A DNA stretch of 64,000 nt from Massilia sp. METH4 (GCF_037094685.1 NZ_CP146614.1:2790001-2854000), one strand, 5' to 3'. Counted from the first letter of the stretch, positions 1-9,703 are shown. Notes: generated by a model from the letters alone, not told the origin. Numbers and translations: made by a program.

Positions 1-29
1 GCTCCTTGAACCCCCCCGTCGGGGCGTAC

Positions 30-2336
30 CTACCTCCCCAAGCGCTCCAGCTTCGCCACCGACAGATCCAGCACCTTCATCCCCGCGCTGCCGAAATTGA
101 TCTGCGCCCGGCAATTGCCACCGCTGCCCTCGATATTGACGATCACCCCCTCGCCGAACTTGGTGTGCGACACCGATTCGCCGATACGCCAGCCCGAGCC
201 GTTGCCGGACTTTTGCGCCAGCCGCTGGGCGATCGCATTGTCGCTGCCGCCATTGAGCTGTACATCTTCCCACTGCGCCTTCTTGTTGGCGAACCAGTGC
301 GTCTGCACGCGCGGCGACAGCCACTTCAGCGATTCCTCCGGCAGTTCGTCGAAGAAGCGCGACTTCATGTTGTAGCGCGTTTGCCCGTGCAGCATGCGGG
401 TCTGGCAGAAGCACATGTACAGGCGCTTGCGCGCCCGCGTGATCGCCACGTACATCAGCCGCCGCTCTTCCTCGACGCCGCCTTCCTCCTTCGAACTGCT
501 CTCGTGCGGGAACAGGCCTTCTTCCAGGCCGGTAATGAACACATTGTCGAATTCCAGGCCCTTGGCCGAGTGCACCGTCATCAGCTGCATCGCATCCTGG
601 CCGGCCTGCGCCTGGTTGTCGCCCGCTTCCAGCGAGGCGTGCGCCAGGAATGCCGACAGCGGCGACATCACGGTGGCCAGCGGCGCATCCGCATCCACGA
701 TCTCCACGCCGTCGGCATTGATGATCGCCGCGCCCGCCTGCGCCTCGGCCGGCGGGCCCAGGTGCGCGGGCGCGCCCGGGCCATAGCCTTCCTCGGACAC
801 GAATTGCGTGGCCGCGCTGACCATTTGTTCCAGGTTTTCCACGCGGTCGGCGCCATCCTTCTCGTTGGCGTAATGCTGCAGGAGGCCGGACGACTCCAGC
901 GTGATGCGCACCAGTTCCGGCAGCGCCATCTGCTGTGTCTCGAAGCGCACGCCTTCGATCAGCTTCACGAAGGCGCCCAGCGACGAACCTGCCTTGCCCA
1001 CCATGTACGGCACGGCCGCATACAGCGAAATGCCGTACGTTTCGGCTGCGTTCTGCAACTGCTCCAGCGTGCGCGCGCCGATGCCGCGCGCCGGGAAGTT
1101 CACCACGCGCAGGAAGGCCGAATCGTTATGCGGGTTGTCCATCAATTGCAGGTAGGCGATCGCGTGCTTCACCTCGGCGCGCTGGAAGTAGCGCAGGCCG
1201 CCGTACACGGTGTACGGGATCGCGGCCGAGAACAACGCATGCTCGATCACACGCGATTGCGCGTTCGAGCGGTACAGTACGGCGATCTCCCGGCGCGGCG
1301 TGCCTTCGCTGATGAGGTTCTTGGCTTCGTCCACGAGCCATTGCGCTTCCTGCAGGTCGGACGTGGCTTCGTACACGCGCACCTGCTCGCCGTGCCCTGC
1401 GTCCGTGCGCAGGTTCTTGCCCAGGCGCCGGCTGTTGTTGGCGATCAGTACGTTGGCGGCATCGAGGATGTGGCCATGCGAGCGGTAGTTCTGCTCCAGC
1501 TTGATCAGGTTCTTCACGCGGAACTCGGACTCGAAGGCCACCATATTGCCCACATTGGCGCCGCGGAACGCATAGATGCTCTGGTCGTCGTCGCCCACGG
1601 CGAACAGCGCGCCGCCATGGCCCGTGCCATGGCCGGCGATCAGCTTCAGCCATGCGTATTGCAGGTTGTTGGTGTCCTGGAACTCGTCGACGAGGATGTG
1701 GCGGAAGCGCTGCTGGTAATGCTCGCGCAGCGGCTGGTTGCGCTGCAGCAGTTCATACGTGCGCAGCAGCAGCTCGGCGAAATCGACCACGCCTTCGCGC
1801 TGGCATTGTTCGTCGTACAGGTCGTACAGCTCCACCAGCTTGCGCTCGTTGGCGTCGTAGGCTTCCACCTGGCTGGCCCGCAAGCCCTGGTCCTTGTTGT
1901 TGTTGATGAAATACATCACCGACTTCGGCGGGAATTTTTCATCGTCCACGTTGTGCGCCTTCAAAAGGCGCTTGATCATCGACAGCTGGTCTTGCGTATC
2001 CAGGATCTGGAACGACTGGGGCAGCGCGGCATCGCGGTAGTGGGTTCGCAGCAGCCGGTTGCACAGGCCGTGGAACGTGCCGATCCACATGCCGCGTGTA
2101 TTGATCGGCAACATTGCCGACAGGCGCGTCAGCATCTCCTTGGCGGCCTTGTTCGTGAACGTGACGGCCAGGATACCGCCCGGCGACACCTGCCCGGTCT
2201 GGATCAGCCAGGCGATGCGCGTGGTCAGCACGCGCGTCTTGCCCGAGCCGGCGCCCGCCAGGATCAGGGCGTTTTGCGGCGGCAGGGTGACGGCGGCGAG
2301 TTGTTCGGGATTGAGATTGTGGAGGAGATTCTGCAT
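30..2336 (-). CDS. uvrD: ATP-dependent DNA helicase UvrD (helicase II, SF1A)
   Basis: This 768-residue protein is a 3'-5' superfamily 1A helicase of the UvrD/Rep/PcrA group, which unwinds DNA in nucleotide excision and mismatch repair. Walker A GAGSGKT lies at residues 28-34, followed by VDEFQDTN (motif II), GDDDQSIYAFRGA (motif III) and VAITRARKRLY (motif VI). The C-terminal tail carries the SVSHTKFGEG segment typical of UvrD/PcrA. The start at 2336 is preferred over an upstream in-frame ATG because GGAGGG lies directly before it and the protein then begins at the conserved MQNLLHNLNPEQ. The length is normal for the family. Nothing downstream is visible before the window edge. Confidence 0.95.
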   Translation of the reverse strand: MQNLLHNLNPEQLAAVTLPPQNALILAGAGSGKTRVLTTRIAWLIQTGQVSPGGILAVTFTNKAAKEMLTRLSAMLPINTRGMWIGTFHGLCNRLLRTHYRDAALPQSFQILDTQDQLSMIKRLLKAHNVDDEKFPPKSVMYFINNNKDQGLRASQVEAYDANERKLVELYDLYDEQCQREGVVDFAELLLRTYELLQRNQPLREHYQQRFRHILVDEFQDTNNLQYAWLKLIAGHGTGHGGALFAVGDDDQSIYAFRGANVGNMVAFESEFRVKNLIKLEQNYRSHGHILDAANVLIANNSRRLGKNLRTDAGHGEQVRVYEATSDLQEAQWLVDEAKNLISEGTPRREIAVLYRSNAQSRVIEHALFSAAIPYTVYGGLRYFQRAEVKHAIAYLQLMDNPHNDSAFLRVVNFPARGIGARTLEQLQNAAETYGISLYAAVPYMVGKAGSSLGAFVKLIEGVRFETQQMALPELVRITLESSGLLQHYANEKDGADRVENLEQMVSAATQFVSEEGYGPGAPAHLGPPAEAQAGAAIINADGVEIVDADAPLATVMSPLSAFLAHASLEAGDNQAQAGQDAMQLMTVHSAKGLEFDNVFITGLEEGLFPHESSSKEEGGVEEERRLMYVAITRARKRLYMCFCQTRMLHGQTRYNMKSRFFDELPEESLKWLSPRVQTHWFANKKAQWEDVQLNGGSDNAIAQRLAQKSGNGSGWRIGESVSHTKFGEGVIVNIEGSGGNCRAQINFGSAGMKVLDLSVAKLERLGR

Positions 2337-2411
2337 CCCTCCATTATACCTTTTGAACCTCGTCCGTTCCCGGTGGCGCGCCAGCAACGGCGCGCCTTCC
2401 AGGCCGTTTTG

Positions 2412-3191
2412 TCAACGTTTGTCGAGGGAGGCGGACCCGTCCGGCGGGGTGGAGAAAATGTGCGTGTAGGCCACGTACAGCGCGCAGTGCGCCACGCCGT
2501 ACAGGATCTCGGAAAACATGCGCATCAGCGCGAAGCCCATCGTGCCGAAGCCGAACAGCGCGCGCACCAGCAGCAGCACGAGCACCGTGATCGCGAACAG
2601 GCTCACGGCGAACACCAGGAAGGCGCCGGCCGTGCGCTTGATGGCGAAGAAGCTGTAGAACAGGGCCTTGCCGGGCCCCATGCCGTTCCACTGCACCAGC
2701 GGGGCGGCGAAGCTGATCACCAGCAGGGCGGGGATGTACAGCAGCGCCGTGGTCAGCATGGTGGGAATCAGGCCGGACTCGACGACCAGGTCGCGATTGG
2801 TCTGCAAGTCCGCCAGCGTGGCGTCGCGCAGCGCGTCGGTATTGGCGAAGAACAGCACGCCGATCGCGCCGGCCGCCAGGAACACCAGCAAGTGGATCAC
2901 CCCGAGCATGCACAGCTTGCGCAGCGCCGGTCCCTTGAAGCCGGCGAACAGCAGGCCGGGCATCACCGGCTTGCCGGCGCCGATTTCGCGCGCGGCCGCC
3001 ATGAAACCCACCGCGAACACGGGCATCAGCACGCTGTGCGCGATCTGCCCGACGAGCGGCACCACCAGCACCAGCGTGGTCAGCAGCATATAACCGAAAA
3101 ACAGCGTCGACAGGCCCGCCGGCTGCTTCTTCAGCATGCCGAACCCCTGCTTCACCCAATCCCAACCCATTCTTGCCGGCGTCTGGTTCAT
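2412..3191 (-). CDS. BPSS1780-like polytopic membrane protein
   Basis: This 259-residue integral membrane protein has about five or six hydrophobic segments, for example around residues 30-60, 95-120, 145-170 and 185-225. It resembles the BPSS1780 family of uncharacterised betaproteobacterial membrane proteins. The N-terminal region ([19 protein letters not shown]) is amphipathic and probably cytoplasmic. Its start overlaps the stop of thrB by 4 bp (ATGA), so the two are almost certainly cotranscribed and translationally coupled. The function is unknown and the family assignment comes from recall of sequence style. Confidence 0.75.
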   Translation of the reverse strand: MNQTPARMGWDWVKQGFGMLKKQPAGLSTLFFGYMLLTTLVLVVPLVGQIAHSVLMPVFAVGFMAAAREIGAGKPVMPGLLFAGFKGPALRKLCMLGVIHLLVFLAAGAIGVLFFANTDALRDATLADLQTNRDLVVESGLIPTMLTTALLYIPALLVISFAAPLVQWNGMGPGKALFYSFFAIKRTAGAFLVFAVSLFAITVLVLLLVRALFGFGTMGFALMRMFSEILYGVAHCALYVAYTHIFSTPPDGSASLDKR

Positions 3192-4147
3192 GCGTACAGC
3201 CCTGGTGCTGGAGTGGCGATGCGTTCGCGCAGGATGCGCTCGAAGTGCGTGGGGTCGTGCGGGGTGAGCATTTCCGCCTCGCGCGGCTTATGCAGGTCGT
3301 ACAGGCGCGACAGCCAGAAGCGCAGCGCACCGGCGCGCAGCATCGGTTGCCAGGCTTCCTGCTCGTCGGCGGTGAACGGCCGCACGGCGTGGTAGGCGTC
3401 CAGGAAGGCGCGCACGCGCGCCGTATCGAGCACGCCGGTGTCCAGGTCCACGCACCAGTCGTTGATCGTCACGGCCACGTCGAACAGCCAGGTGTCGCAG
3501 CCGGCGAAGTAGAAGTCGAAGAAGCCCGTCAGGCGTTCGCCGTCGAACATCACGTTGTTGCGGAACAGGTCGGCATGGACCGGGCCCTGCTGCAGGCGGC
3601 CATACAGCGGGCTGGCATGGAACGCTTCCTGGAAGTGCATCTCGGTGCGCAGCAGGTCCGCTTCCGAGGCGGAGAGGTGCGGCAGCACGGTCGGGGCGGC
3701 GAAATGCCACCACGACAGGCCGCGCAGGTTCGGCTGGTGCAGCGGGAAGTCCGCGCCGGCCAGGTGCATTTTCGCCAGCATTGCGCCCACTTCGGCGCAA
3801 TGCACGGGCTTGGGGGCGAGTTCCGAGCTGCCCTCGAGCTTGGAGACGATCGCGGCCGGCTTGCCGTGCAGCGGCACGCACAGTTCGCCCTTGTCGTTGG
3901 GCACGGGCGCCGGCACGAGCACGCCGCGCGCGGCCAGGTGCTCCATCAGCCGCAGGTAGAACGGCAACTGTTCGAAGTCCAGATTCTCGAAGATGGTGAG
4001 CACGTATTCGCCGCGCTCTGTCGTCAGGAAGAAATTGCTGTTTTCGATGCCGGATGCGATGCCTTTGATCGCCAGCGCCTGGCCGAGGGGGAATTGCGCG
4101 ATCCAGGGCTGGACATCGTCCAGGCTGACCGAGGTAAAGACTGCCAT
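3188..4147 (-). CDS. thrB: Homoserine kinase ThrB (APH-fold type)
   Basis: This 319-residue protein phosphorylates L-homoserine to O-phosphohomoserine in threonine synthesis. It belongs to the aminoglycoside-phosphotransferase-like class of homoserine kinase found in beta- and gamma-proteobacteria, not the GHMP class. The N-terminus [16 protein letters not shown] and the phrase [13 protein letters not shown] are typical. The catalytic loop is [11 protein letters not shown] near residue 200 and the metal-binding segment is GFFDFYFAG. Its place between a DUF2782 gene and polA is a conserved arrangement. Length is as expected for the family. Confidence 0.93.
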   Translation of the reverse strand: MAVFTSVSLDDVQPWIAQFPLGQALAIKGIASGIENSNFFLTTERGEYVLTIFENLDFEQLPFYLRLMEHLAARGVLVPAPVPNDKGELCVPLHGKPAAIVSKLEGSSELAPKPVHCAEVGAMLAKMHLAGADFPLHQPNLRGLSWWHFAAPTVLPHLSASEADLLRTEMHFQEAFHASPLYGRLQQGPVHADLFRNNVMFDGERLTGFFDFYFAGCDTWLFDVAVTINDWCVDLDTGVLDTARVRAFLDAYHAVRPFTADEQEAWQPMLRAGALRFWLSRLYDLHKPREAEMLTPHDPTHFERILRERIATPAPGLYA

Positions 4148-4224
4148 GTGAATAGTGAGTGGTCGAAGAGGGTAGCTGCGCCGGCCGCGTCAGGGAACTG
4201 CCGCGGCCGGGTCGGAACGCGGCA

Positions 4225-4653
4225 TCACTCCGTTGCGGGTGGCATCGGAGGAGGCGGCGGCACTTCTGCCGCATTGTCCGCCGCGGCTGCGGCCGCGGCA
4301 TCGGCACTGCGCTGTTTTTGTTTCTTGGCGATATCGAATTCCATCACGGTCCACTGCGGGCCGCGCACCTGCGGGCCGCCGGCATCGCCCGGCAGTTGGG
4401 TGCTGTTCGGGTTGGCCGGTTTCACCGTGTAGGTGCTGCCGCCCGCCTGCACGGTTTCCTGCACGATGCGGCCACCATCGCGCTGCACCGTCGTGGTGTT
4501 CTCGCGGTTCGATTTCGGCGTCACCGTGATCGGTGTATCGCTTTCCGGCACCGGTTCCAGCTTCGGCGGCGTGCCGGTTTGCGCGCTGGCGGAGCCGGCG
4601 GCCAGGGCCAGCAGGAGGGCTGCTGTGGAAACGGTAGCGAGGGACGGGCGCAT
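4225..4653 (-). CDS. DUF2782 domain periplasmic protein
   Basis: This 142-residue protein has an N-terminal signal peptide (residues 1-24, with LLLALAAGSASA before the predicted cut). A DUF2782-like core follows (PITVTPKSNRENTTTVQRDG and on to GPQWTVMEFD). The C-terminal tail is rich in Ala and Pro and ends PPPPPMPPATE, probably disordered. Small DUF2782 proteins are usually encoded beside polA and thrB in proteobacteria, as here. The start at 4653 gives a clean signal peptide and has AAAGG about 8 nt upstream; longer upstream starts would spoil the signal peptide. No function is established. Confidence 0.8.
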   Translation of the reverse strand: MRPSLATVSTAALLLALAAGSASAQTGTPPKLEPVPESDTPITVTPKSNRENTTTVQRDGGRIVQETVQAGGSTYTVKPANPNSTQLPGDAGGPQVRGPQWTVMEFDIAKKQKQRSADAAAAAAADNAAEVPPPPPMPPATE

Positions 4654-4822
4654 GATAGGAGCCTTTGGTTGATAACCGTGATATTGGTTGTACGAACCAT
4701 TGTAACAAACTGACACCCGTTTCCGCTGCGGCCACCCCGTTTGGCGGCAGCGCGGCACGATTCGCCGGCACATGATCTCTGCGATAATGCCGGCTTCGCA
4801 TCATTTTTCCTCACTTGCAAAC

Positions 4823-7573
4823 ATGCAAAAGACCTTGCTGCTGGTCGACGGTTCCAGCTATCTCTACCGTGCCTTCCACGCATTGCCCGACCTGCGCAGC
4901 CCGGACGGCCACCCGACCGGCGCCATGCACGGCATGGTCAACATGCTGCGCCGCCTGCGCGCCGATTACCCGGCGGCCTACATCGCCTGCGTGTTCGATG
5001 CCAAGGGCAAGACCTTCCGCGACGACCTCTATCCGGAATACAAGGCCACGCGCGCCTCGATGCCTTCCGACCTGTCGCTGCAGATCGAGCCGATTCATGA
5101 AGCCGTGAAGGCAATGGGCTGGCCGATCCTGATGGTGGAAGGCGTGGAGGCCGACGACGTGATCGGCACGCTGTCGGTGACCGCCGAGAAGAACGGCATG
5201 GACGTGATCATCTCGACCGGCGACAAGGACCTGGCCCAGCTGGTGACGCCGCATGTCACGCTGATCAACACGATGAGCAATGAAAAGCTCGACGAGGCGG
5301 GCGTGCTGGCGAAGTTCGGCGTGCCGCCGAACCGCATCATCGATTACCTCACGCTGATCGGCGACACCGTCGACAACGTGCCGGGCGTGGCCAAGTGCGG
5401 GCCGAAGACGGCCGTGAAATGGCTCACCCAATACGGCAGCCTCGATGGCGTCATCGCCAATGCCGACCAGATCGGCGGCGCCGTTGGCGCCAACCTGAAG
5501 GCGGCGCTGGAATGGCTGCCGAAGGGCCGCGAACTGATCACCGTGAAGACCGATTGCGACCTGGCGCAGCACATGATGTCGATCACGGAATCGCTGGTGG
5601 CGCGCGACGAGGACCATGAATCGCTGCTGGCCTTCTTCACCAAGTATGGCTTCAAAACGCTGCTGCGCGAGCTGTCGGCGCTGGCGCCCTCGGCCAAGGT
5701 GCCCGGCCAGACCGGCCCGGCCGCACCGGAAGGCCCGACCGGCGACATGTTCGCCCAGCCTCCCGCGAACGTGCGCTACGATACCGTGCTGACCGAGGCG
5801 CAGCTGGACGAATGGCTCGCCCGCATCGAAGCGGCCGAGCTGGTGGCGCTGGACACGGAAACCACGTCGCTGGAGCCGATGAACGCCCAGCTGGTGGGCA
5901 TCTCGATGGCCACCGAGCCGGGCCTGGCCTGCTACATTCCGGTGGCGCACCGCTATGCGGGCGTGCCCGAGCAGCTGTCGCGCGAACGCGTGCTGGAACG
6001 CCTGAAGCCCTGGCTGGAGGATGCGGCCAAGCCCAAGCTGGGCCAGAACCTGAAATACGACGCGCACATCTTCGCCAACCACGGCGTGGCCCTGCGCGGC
6101 ATCGTGCACGACACGCTGCTGCAGTCGTATGTGTTCGAATCGCACCGCTCCCACGACATGGACAGCCTGGCCATGCGCCACCTGAACCACAAGACCATCG
6201 CCTACGAGGAGGTGTGCGGCAAGGGCGCCGGCCAGATCTGCTTCGACCAGGTGGAACTGCAGCGCGCCACCGAGTACGCGGCGGAAGACGCCGACATCAC
6301 GCTGCGCCTGCACCTGGCGATGCACGGCCACGTGGAAGGCGACGAAGGCTTGACGAAGGTATACCGCAACATCGAGCTGCCCACCGCCGTGGTGTTGCAG
6401 AAGATCGAGCGTAACGGCGTGCTGATCGACGCGGGCCTGCTGGCCACGCAGTCGAACGAGCTGGGCGCCCGGATCGCCGAACTGGAACAGAAGGCCTATG
6501 AGCTGGCCGGCGGCCCGTTCAACCTGGGCTCGCCCAAGCAGATCGGCGAGATCTTCTTCAACAAGCTGCAACTGCCCGTCGTCAAGAAGACGCCGAGCGG
6601 CGCGCCGTCCACGGATGAAGAGGTGCTGCAAAAGCTGGCCGAGGATTTCCCGCTGCCGAAGGTGCTGCTGGAATACCGCGGCATGGCCAAGCTGAAGTCC
6701 ACCTACACGGACAAGCTGCCGAAGATGATCAATCCGCAAACGGGCCGGGTGCACACGAACTACGCGCAGGCCGTGGCGGTGACGGGCCGGCTGGCGTCGA
6801 ACGACCCGAACCTGCAGAACATCCCGATCCGCACGGCGGAAGGGCGCCGCATCCGCGAGGCGTTCATCGCGCCGGAAGGCAGCCATATCGTGTCGGCCGA
6901 CTATTCGCAGATCGAGCTGCGCATCATGGCGCACATCTCGGAAGACGAGGCGATGCTGCGCGCGTTTGCCGAGGGCGAGGACATCCACCGCGCCACCGCC
7001 GCCGAGATCTTCGGCGTGCCCCCGGCGGAAGTGAACAGCGAACAGCGCCGCTACGCGAAGGTGATCAACTTCGGCCTGATCTACGGCATGAGTGCCTTCG
7101 GCCTGGCTGCGAACCTGGGCATCGACCGCACGGCCGCGCAGAACTACATCGACCGCTACTTCCAGCGTTTCAGTGGCGTGAAGCGCTACATGGACGAGAC
7201 GCGCCTGGAAGCAAAGGCGAGCGGCTACGTGAAGACCGTGTTCGGCCGCCGCCTGTGGCTCCCCGAGATCAACTCGCCGAATGGCCCGCGCAGGCAGGCG
7301 GCCGAACGCGCCGCCATCAACGCGCCCATGCAGGGCACGGCGGCGGACCTGATCAAGATGGCCATGATCGCCGTGCAGGACTGGCTGGAGAAGGAAGCCC
7401 TGCAATCGCGCATGATCATGCAGGTGCACGACGAACTGGTGCTCGAGGTGCCGGACGACGAACTGGCGCTGGTGCGCGACTCGCTGCCGAAGCTGATGGC
7501 GGGCGTGGCGCAGCTGAAGGTGCCGCTCGTTGCCGAGGTTGGTGTTGGTAGAAACTGGGAGGAGGCGCACTGA
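4823..7573 (+). CDS. polA: DNA polymerase I
   Basis: This 916-residue enzyme handles Okazaki-fragment processing and repair synthesis. The 5'-nuclease domain covers about residues 1-300 (LLLVDGSSYLYRAFHA at the start, SGDKDLAQLV in the middle). A 3'-5' exonuclease domain at about 330-510 keeps the catalytic DTET motif, so proofreading is probably active. The polymerase domain has DYSQIELRIMAH (motif A), RRYAKVINFGLIYGMS (motif B) and VHDELVLEVP (motif C). The start at 4823 gives the canonical MQKTLLLVDGSS; an upstream in-frame ATG at 4772 would add an unrelated leader. A long hairpin overlaps the 3' end. Confidence 0.96.
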   Translation: MQKTLLLVDGSSYLYRAFHALPDLRSPDGHPTGAMHGMVNMLRRLRADYPAAYIACVFDAKGKTFRDDLYPEYKATRASMPSDLSLQIEPIHEAVKAMGWPILMVEGVEADDVIGTLSVTAEKNGMDVIISTGDKDLAQLVTPHVTLINTMSNEKLDEAGVLAKFGVPPNRIIDYLTLIGDTVDNVPGVAKCGPKTAVKWLTQYGSLDGVIANADQIGGAVGANLKAALEWLPKGRELITVKTDCDLAQHMMSITESLVARDEDHESLLAFFTKYGFKTLLRELSALAPSAKVPGQTGPAAPEGPTGDMFAQPPANVRYDTVLTEAQLDEWLARIEAAELVALDTETTSLEPMNAQLVGISMATEPGLACYIPVAHRYAGVPEQLSRERVLERLKPWLEDAAKPKLGQNLKYDAHIFANHGVALRGIVHDTLLQSYVFESHRSHDMDSLAMRHLNHKTIAYEEVCGKGAGQICFDQVELQRATEYAAEDADITLRLHLAMHGHVEGDEGLTKVYRNIELPTAVVLQKIERNGVLIDAGLLATQSNELGARIAELEQKAYELAGGPFNLGSPKQIGEIFFNKLQLPVVKKTPSGAPSTDEEVLQKLAEDFPLPKVLLEYRGMAKLKSTYTDKLPKMINPQTGRVHTNYAQAVAVTGRLASNDPNLQNIPIRTAEGRRIREAFIAPEGSHIVSADYSQIELRIMAHISEDEAMLRAFAEGEDIHRATAAEIFGVPPAEVNSEQRRYAKVINFGLIYGMSAFGLAANLGIDRTAAQNYIDRYFQRFSGVKRYMDETRLEAKASGYVKTVFGRRLWLPEINSPNGPRRQAAERAAINAPMQGTAADLIKMAMIAVQDWLEKEALQSRMIMQVHDELVLEVPDDELALVRDSLPKLMAGVAQLKVPLVAEVGVGRNWEEAH

Positions 7574-7600
7574 GAAAGCACTGCTTTCTCAGGCGCCTCC
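7561..7600. repeat. Hairpin overlapping the polA stop codon
   Basis: TGAGAAAGCA and TGCTTTCTCA form a perfect 10-bp inverted repeat around a central C (7571-7591). The TGA that begins the left arm is the polA stop codon. Outside it, GGAGGCGC (7561-7568) pairs with GCGCCTCC (7593-7600), so about 40 nt can fold into one long hairpin. No T-tract follows, so it is not a classical intrinsic terminator. It could protect the mRNA 3' end or mark a repeat that inserted at the gene end. Confidence 0.7.
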
Positions 7601-7674
7601 GCGCACCGGAAACGCATGCGTTTTCAGGCGCCTCTGCGCACCGGTTTTCGTCGCGAGCTCAGCAGAAAACCGGT
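7591..7674. repeat. Imperfect direct repeat and inverted repeats downstream of polA
   Basis: AGGCGCCTCCGCGCACCGG at 7591-7609 recurs with one change at 7626-7644. The first copy is followed by the palindrome AAACGCATGCGTTT (7610-7623). The second runs into ACCGGTTTTC (7640-7649), which is inverted at 7665-7674 as GAAAACCGGT. The region has no coding potential and appears to be layered remnants of palindromic elements. Confidence 0.65.
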
Positions 7675-7714
7675 GTCGCACACCTTTTCCGTGCCGGAAA
7701 AGGTGTGCGACACC
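7672..7714. repeat. 43-nt hairpin repeat (GGTGTCGCACACC type)
   Basis: Perfect 20-bp arms lie at 7672-7691 and 7695-7714 around a 3-nt loop (TGC). Each arm starts or ends with the near-palindromic 13-mer GGTGTCGCACACC. It is the same size (43 nt) as the units at 7747 and 18787, suggesting one dispersed family. Confidence 0.85.
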
Positions 7715-7746
7715 AGGCGCTGTTTCCGCGTCCTCAATCGAAGCCT

Positions 7747-7789
7747 GGTGTCTGACACTATTTTTCGCAGAAAAATAGTGTCAGACACC
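7747..7789. repeat. 43-nt hairpin repeat (GGTGTCTGACAC type)
   Basis: Perfect 20-bp arms lie at 7747-7766 and 7770-7789 around a 3-nt loop (GCA). The outer parts read GGTGTCTGACAC and GTGTCAGACACC and the inner parts are an A/T run. It lies 32 bp after the preceding unit and ends about 100 bp before the next gene. Confidence 0.85.
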
Positions 7790-7891
7790 GGTTTTCCCCG
7801 GAGGCATAGCCCAGCCCAAGCATCCTGACAGTTGGCTTTTAGTCACCACTGTGTTTCAATTCCCCGATAACGAACACTTCCTGGAGGATGC

Positions 7892-8767
7892 ATGAAAGAC
7901 CTGCACAACGATGCCGCCAGCCTGATCGGCGAAGCGGAGGGCATCAGCCGCCGTGACTTGCTGAAGGCGGCCCTCGGCAGCGGTTTCGCCGCCGCCGTGC
8001 TGCCCGTTGCCGCTGAAACCGTGGTAAAGACCGACGCCGAGGGCCTGACGGCTGGCACCGTCACCGTCACCGTCGACGGCTATCCGGTCCCCGTGTACCG
8101 CGCGCAGCCCGCCGGCAAGACCGGCCTGCCGGTCATCCTCGTGATCTCGGAAATCTTCGGCGTGCATGAGTACATCGCCGACGTGGCGCGCCGCTTCGCC
8201 AGGCAGGGCTACCTCGCGCTGGCACCGAACCTGTTCGCGCGCCAGGGCGACCCGCAGAAGGAAACGTCGATCGCCGAGCTGCAGAAGAACATCATCAGCA
8301 AGGTGCCGGACATCCAGGTGTTCAAGGACCTCGACGCGGTCGTGGCCTGGGCCAAGCAGAACGGGGGCTCGGCCGACAAGCTGGGCATCACCGGCTTCTG
8401 CTGGGGCGGCCGCATGACCTGGCTGTATGCGGCGCACAACCCGGCCGTCAAGGCCGGCGTGGCCTGGTATGGGAGGTTACTAGGGGAAGCCTCTGCCAAT
8501 ACGCCCCGCCATCCTGTCGACGTTGCTGCCGCGCTGAAGGCCCCGATCCTCGGCCTGTACGGCGCCAAGGACAGCGGCATTCCGCTCGACTCCGTGGAAA
8601 AGATGAAGGCCGAACTGGCCAAGGGCAAGTCCGGCTCCACTTTCGTGATCTACGAGAACGCCGGCCACGCGTTCCACGCCGACTACCGCCCCAGCTACGT
8701 GGAAGCGGATGCCAAGGATGGCTGGAAGCGCGCGCTGGACTGGTTCAAGCAGCACGGCGTTGCCTGA
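7892..8767 (+). CDS. Tat-exported dienelactone hydrolase family protein
   Basis: This 291-residue alpha/beta hydrolase has an unusually placed twin-arginine signal (SRRDLLKAALGSGF, residues about 25-45), predicting export of the folded protein. The DLH-type catalytic residues are visible: the nucleophile Cys in GFCWGGR, an Asp in LYGAKDSGIP and the His in NAGHAFHADYRPSY. SEIFGVHEY matches the conserved block around the glutamate that controls the nucleophile. Related enzymes hydrolyse dienelactones or other esters; the substrate here cannot be read from sequence. GGAGGATGC just upstream gives a good ribosome site. It appears to stand alone. Confidence 0.85.
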   Translation: MKDLHNDAASLIGEAEGISRRDLLKAALGSGFAAAVLPVAAETVVKTDAEGLTAGTVTVTVDGYPVPVYRAQPAGKTGLPVILVISEIFGVHEYIADVARRFARQGYLALAPNLFARQGDPQKETSIAELQKNIISKVPDIQVFKDLDAVVAWAKQNGGSADKLGITGFCWGGRMTWLYAAHNPAVKAGVAWYGRLLGEASANTPRHPVDVAAALKAPILGLYGAKDSGIPLDSVEKMKAELAKGKSGSTFVIYENAGHAFHADYRPSYVEADAKDGWKRALDWFKQHGVA

Positions 8768-8897
8768 TACAGCCCGGTTTCTTCCGTCGTATTTCCCTCG
8801 CTGCTTCCTTATTGATACTGTATTTTCAGCAGAAGCGCGAACTGGACGGTAAAATGTCCGGTTTGCGCGCTCTCCGGGCCCCGGTGCTGCGCGCGCT

Positions 8898-9698
8898 GTG
8901 AAGCGCACAAGAGGTCCCAAAATCGATCCGGTACTCATTTCCATCCTGCTGGCGACAACCATCGCCGGCGTCGTCAGCATTTCGTCCGCGGCGCTGTTTT
9001 CGTTCACGCTGCTGTCGCGGGTCGTCGAGCGGATGGTCAGCCTGTCGGTCGGCATCATGCTGTCCACGTCGCTGCTGCACGCGCTGCCGGAAGCCTTCGA
9101 ATCGCATGCCGATCCGCGCACGCTGTTCGCCACGCTGCTGGCCGGCCTGCTCACGTTCTTCATGCTGGAAAAGCTGGCCATCCTGCGCCACTCGCACCAC
9201 CACGAGGGCGACGGCCACCACCACGCCCATGGCCACGACAAGCACGAAGCCGGCCGCGCCGGCTGGATGATCCTGGTGGGCGACGGCATGCACAATTTCA
9301 CGGACGGCATCCTGATCGCCGCCGCCTTCCTGGCCGACCCGCAGCTGGGCATCGTGGCCGCCGTGGCCATCGTGGCGCACGAGATCCCGCAGGAGATCGG
9401 CGACTTCATCGTGCTGCTCAACGCCGGCTTCTCGCGCGCCCGCGCCTATTTCTACAACCTGCTGTGCAGCCTCCTGGCCGTGGCCGGCGGCCTGCTGGGC
9501 TACTACACGCTGGACCGCGCCAGCAACCTGATCCCCTATGTGCTGGTGTTCGCCTCGTCCGGCTTCATCTACATCGCCGTGAGCGACCTGATGCCGCAGA
9601 TGCAGCGCCGCGCCACGCTGAAGGAAACCGTGCCGCAGGTGATCCTGATTGCCCTGGGCGTGTGCATCGTGCTGTTCCTGACCGCCGGCCGGCACTGA
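8898..9698 (+). CDS. ZIP family divalent metal transporter
   Basis: This 266-residue polytopic membrane protein is a ZIP transporter, moving Zn2+ or similar divalent ions toward the cytoplasm. The metal-site motifs of transmembrane helices 4 and 5 are present: DGMHNFTDGI and AHEIPQEIGDF. The loop between helices 3 and 4 is histidine-rich (about residues 93-115, HSHHHEGDGHHHAHGHDKHE), as is common in the family. The start is a GTG at 8898, because no in-frame ATG precedes the first helix and the ATG at 8853 is in another frame that closes quickly. A T-tailed hairpin 52 bp after the stop probably ends its transcript. Confidence 0.9.
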   Translation: MKRTRGPKIDPVLISILLATTIAGVVSISSAALFSFTLLSRVVERMVSLSVGIMLSTSLLHALPEAFESHADPRTLFATLLAGLLTFFMLEKLAILRHSHHHEGDGHHHAHGHDKHEAGRAGWMILVGDGMHNFTDGILIAAAFLADPQLGIVAAVAIVAHEIPQEIGDFIVLLNAGFSRARAYFYNLLCSLLAVAGGLLGYYTLDRASNLIPYVLVFASSGFIYIAVSDLMPQMQRRATLKETVPQVILIALGVCIVLFLTAGRH

Positions 9699-9703
9699 GC
9701 TTG

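Noticed and set aside
162..174. GGTGTGCGACACC inside uvrD, identical to a repeat word
   Set aside because: It encodes the conserved VSHTK segment and has no hairpin partner, so coding constraint explains it.
2343..2348. TATAAT just before the uvrD start, suggesting a leaderless mRNA
   Set aside because: No -35 box is present at the right distance and a strong ribosome site lies between it and the ATG, so it is probably chance.
6..3395. Very long open frame opposite uvrD and thrB (over 1,100 codons)
   Set aside because: It is the high-GC antisense shadow of real genes, lacks any recognisable motif and is full of His, Arg and Gln runs.
4811..7570. Long antisense open frame across polA
   Set aside because: It is a shadow of the polA codon pattern, with no ribosome site or known family.
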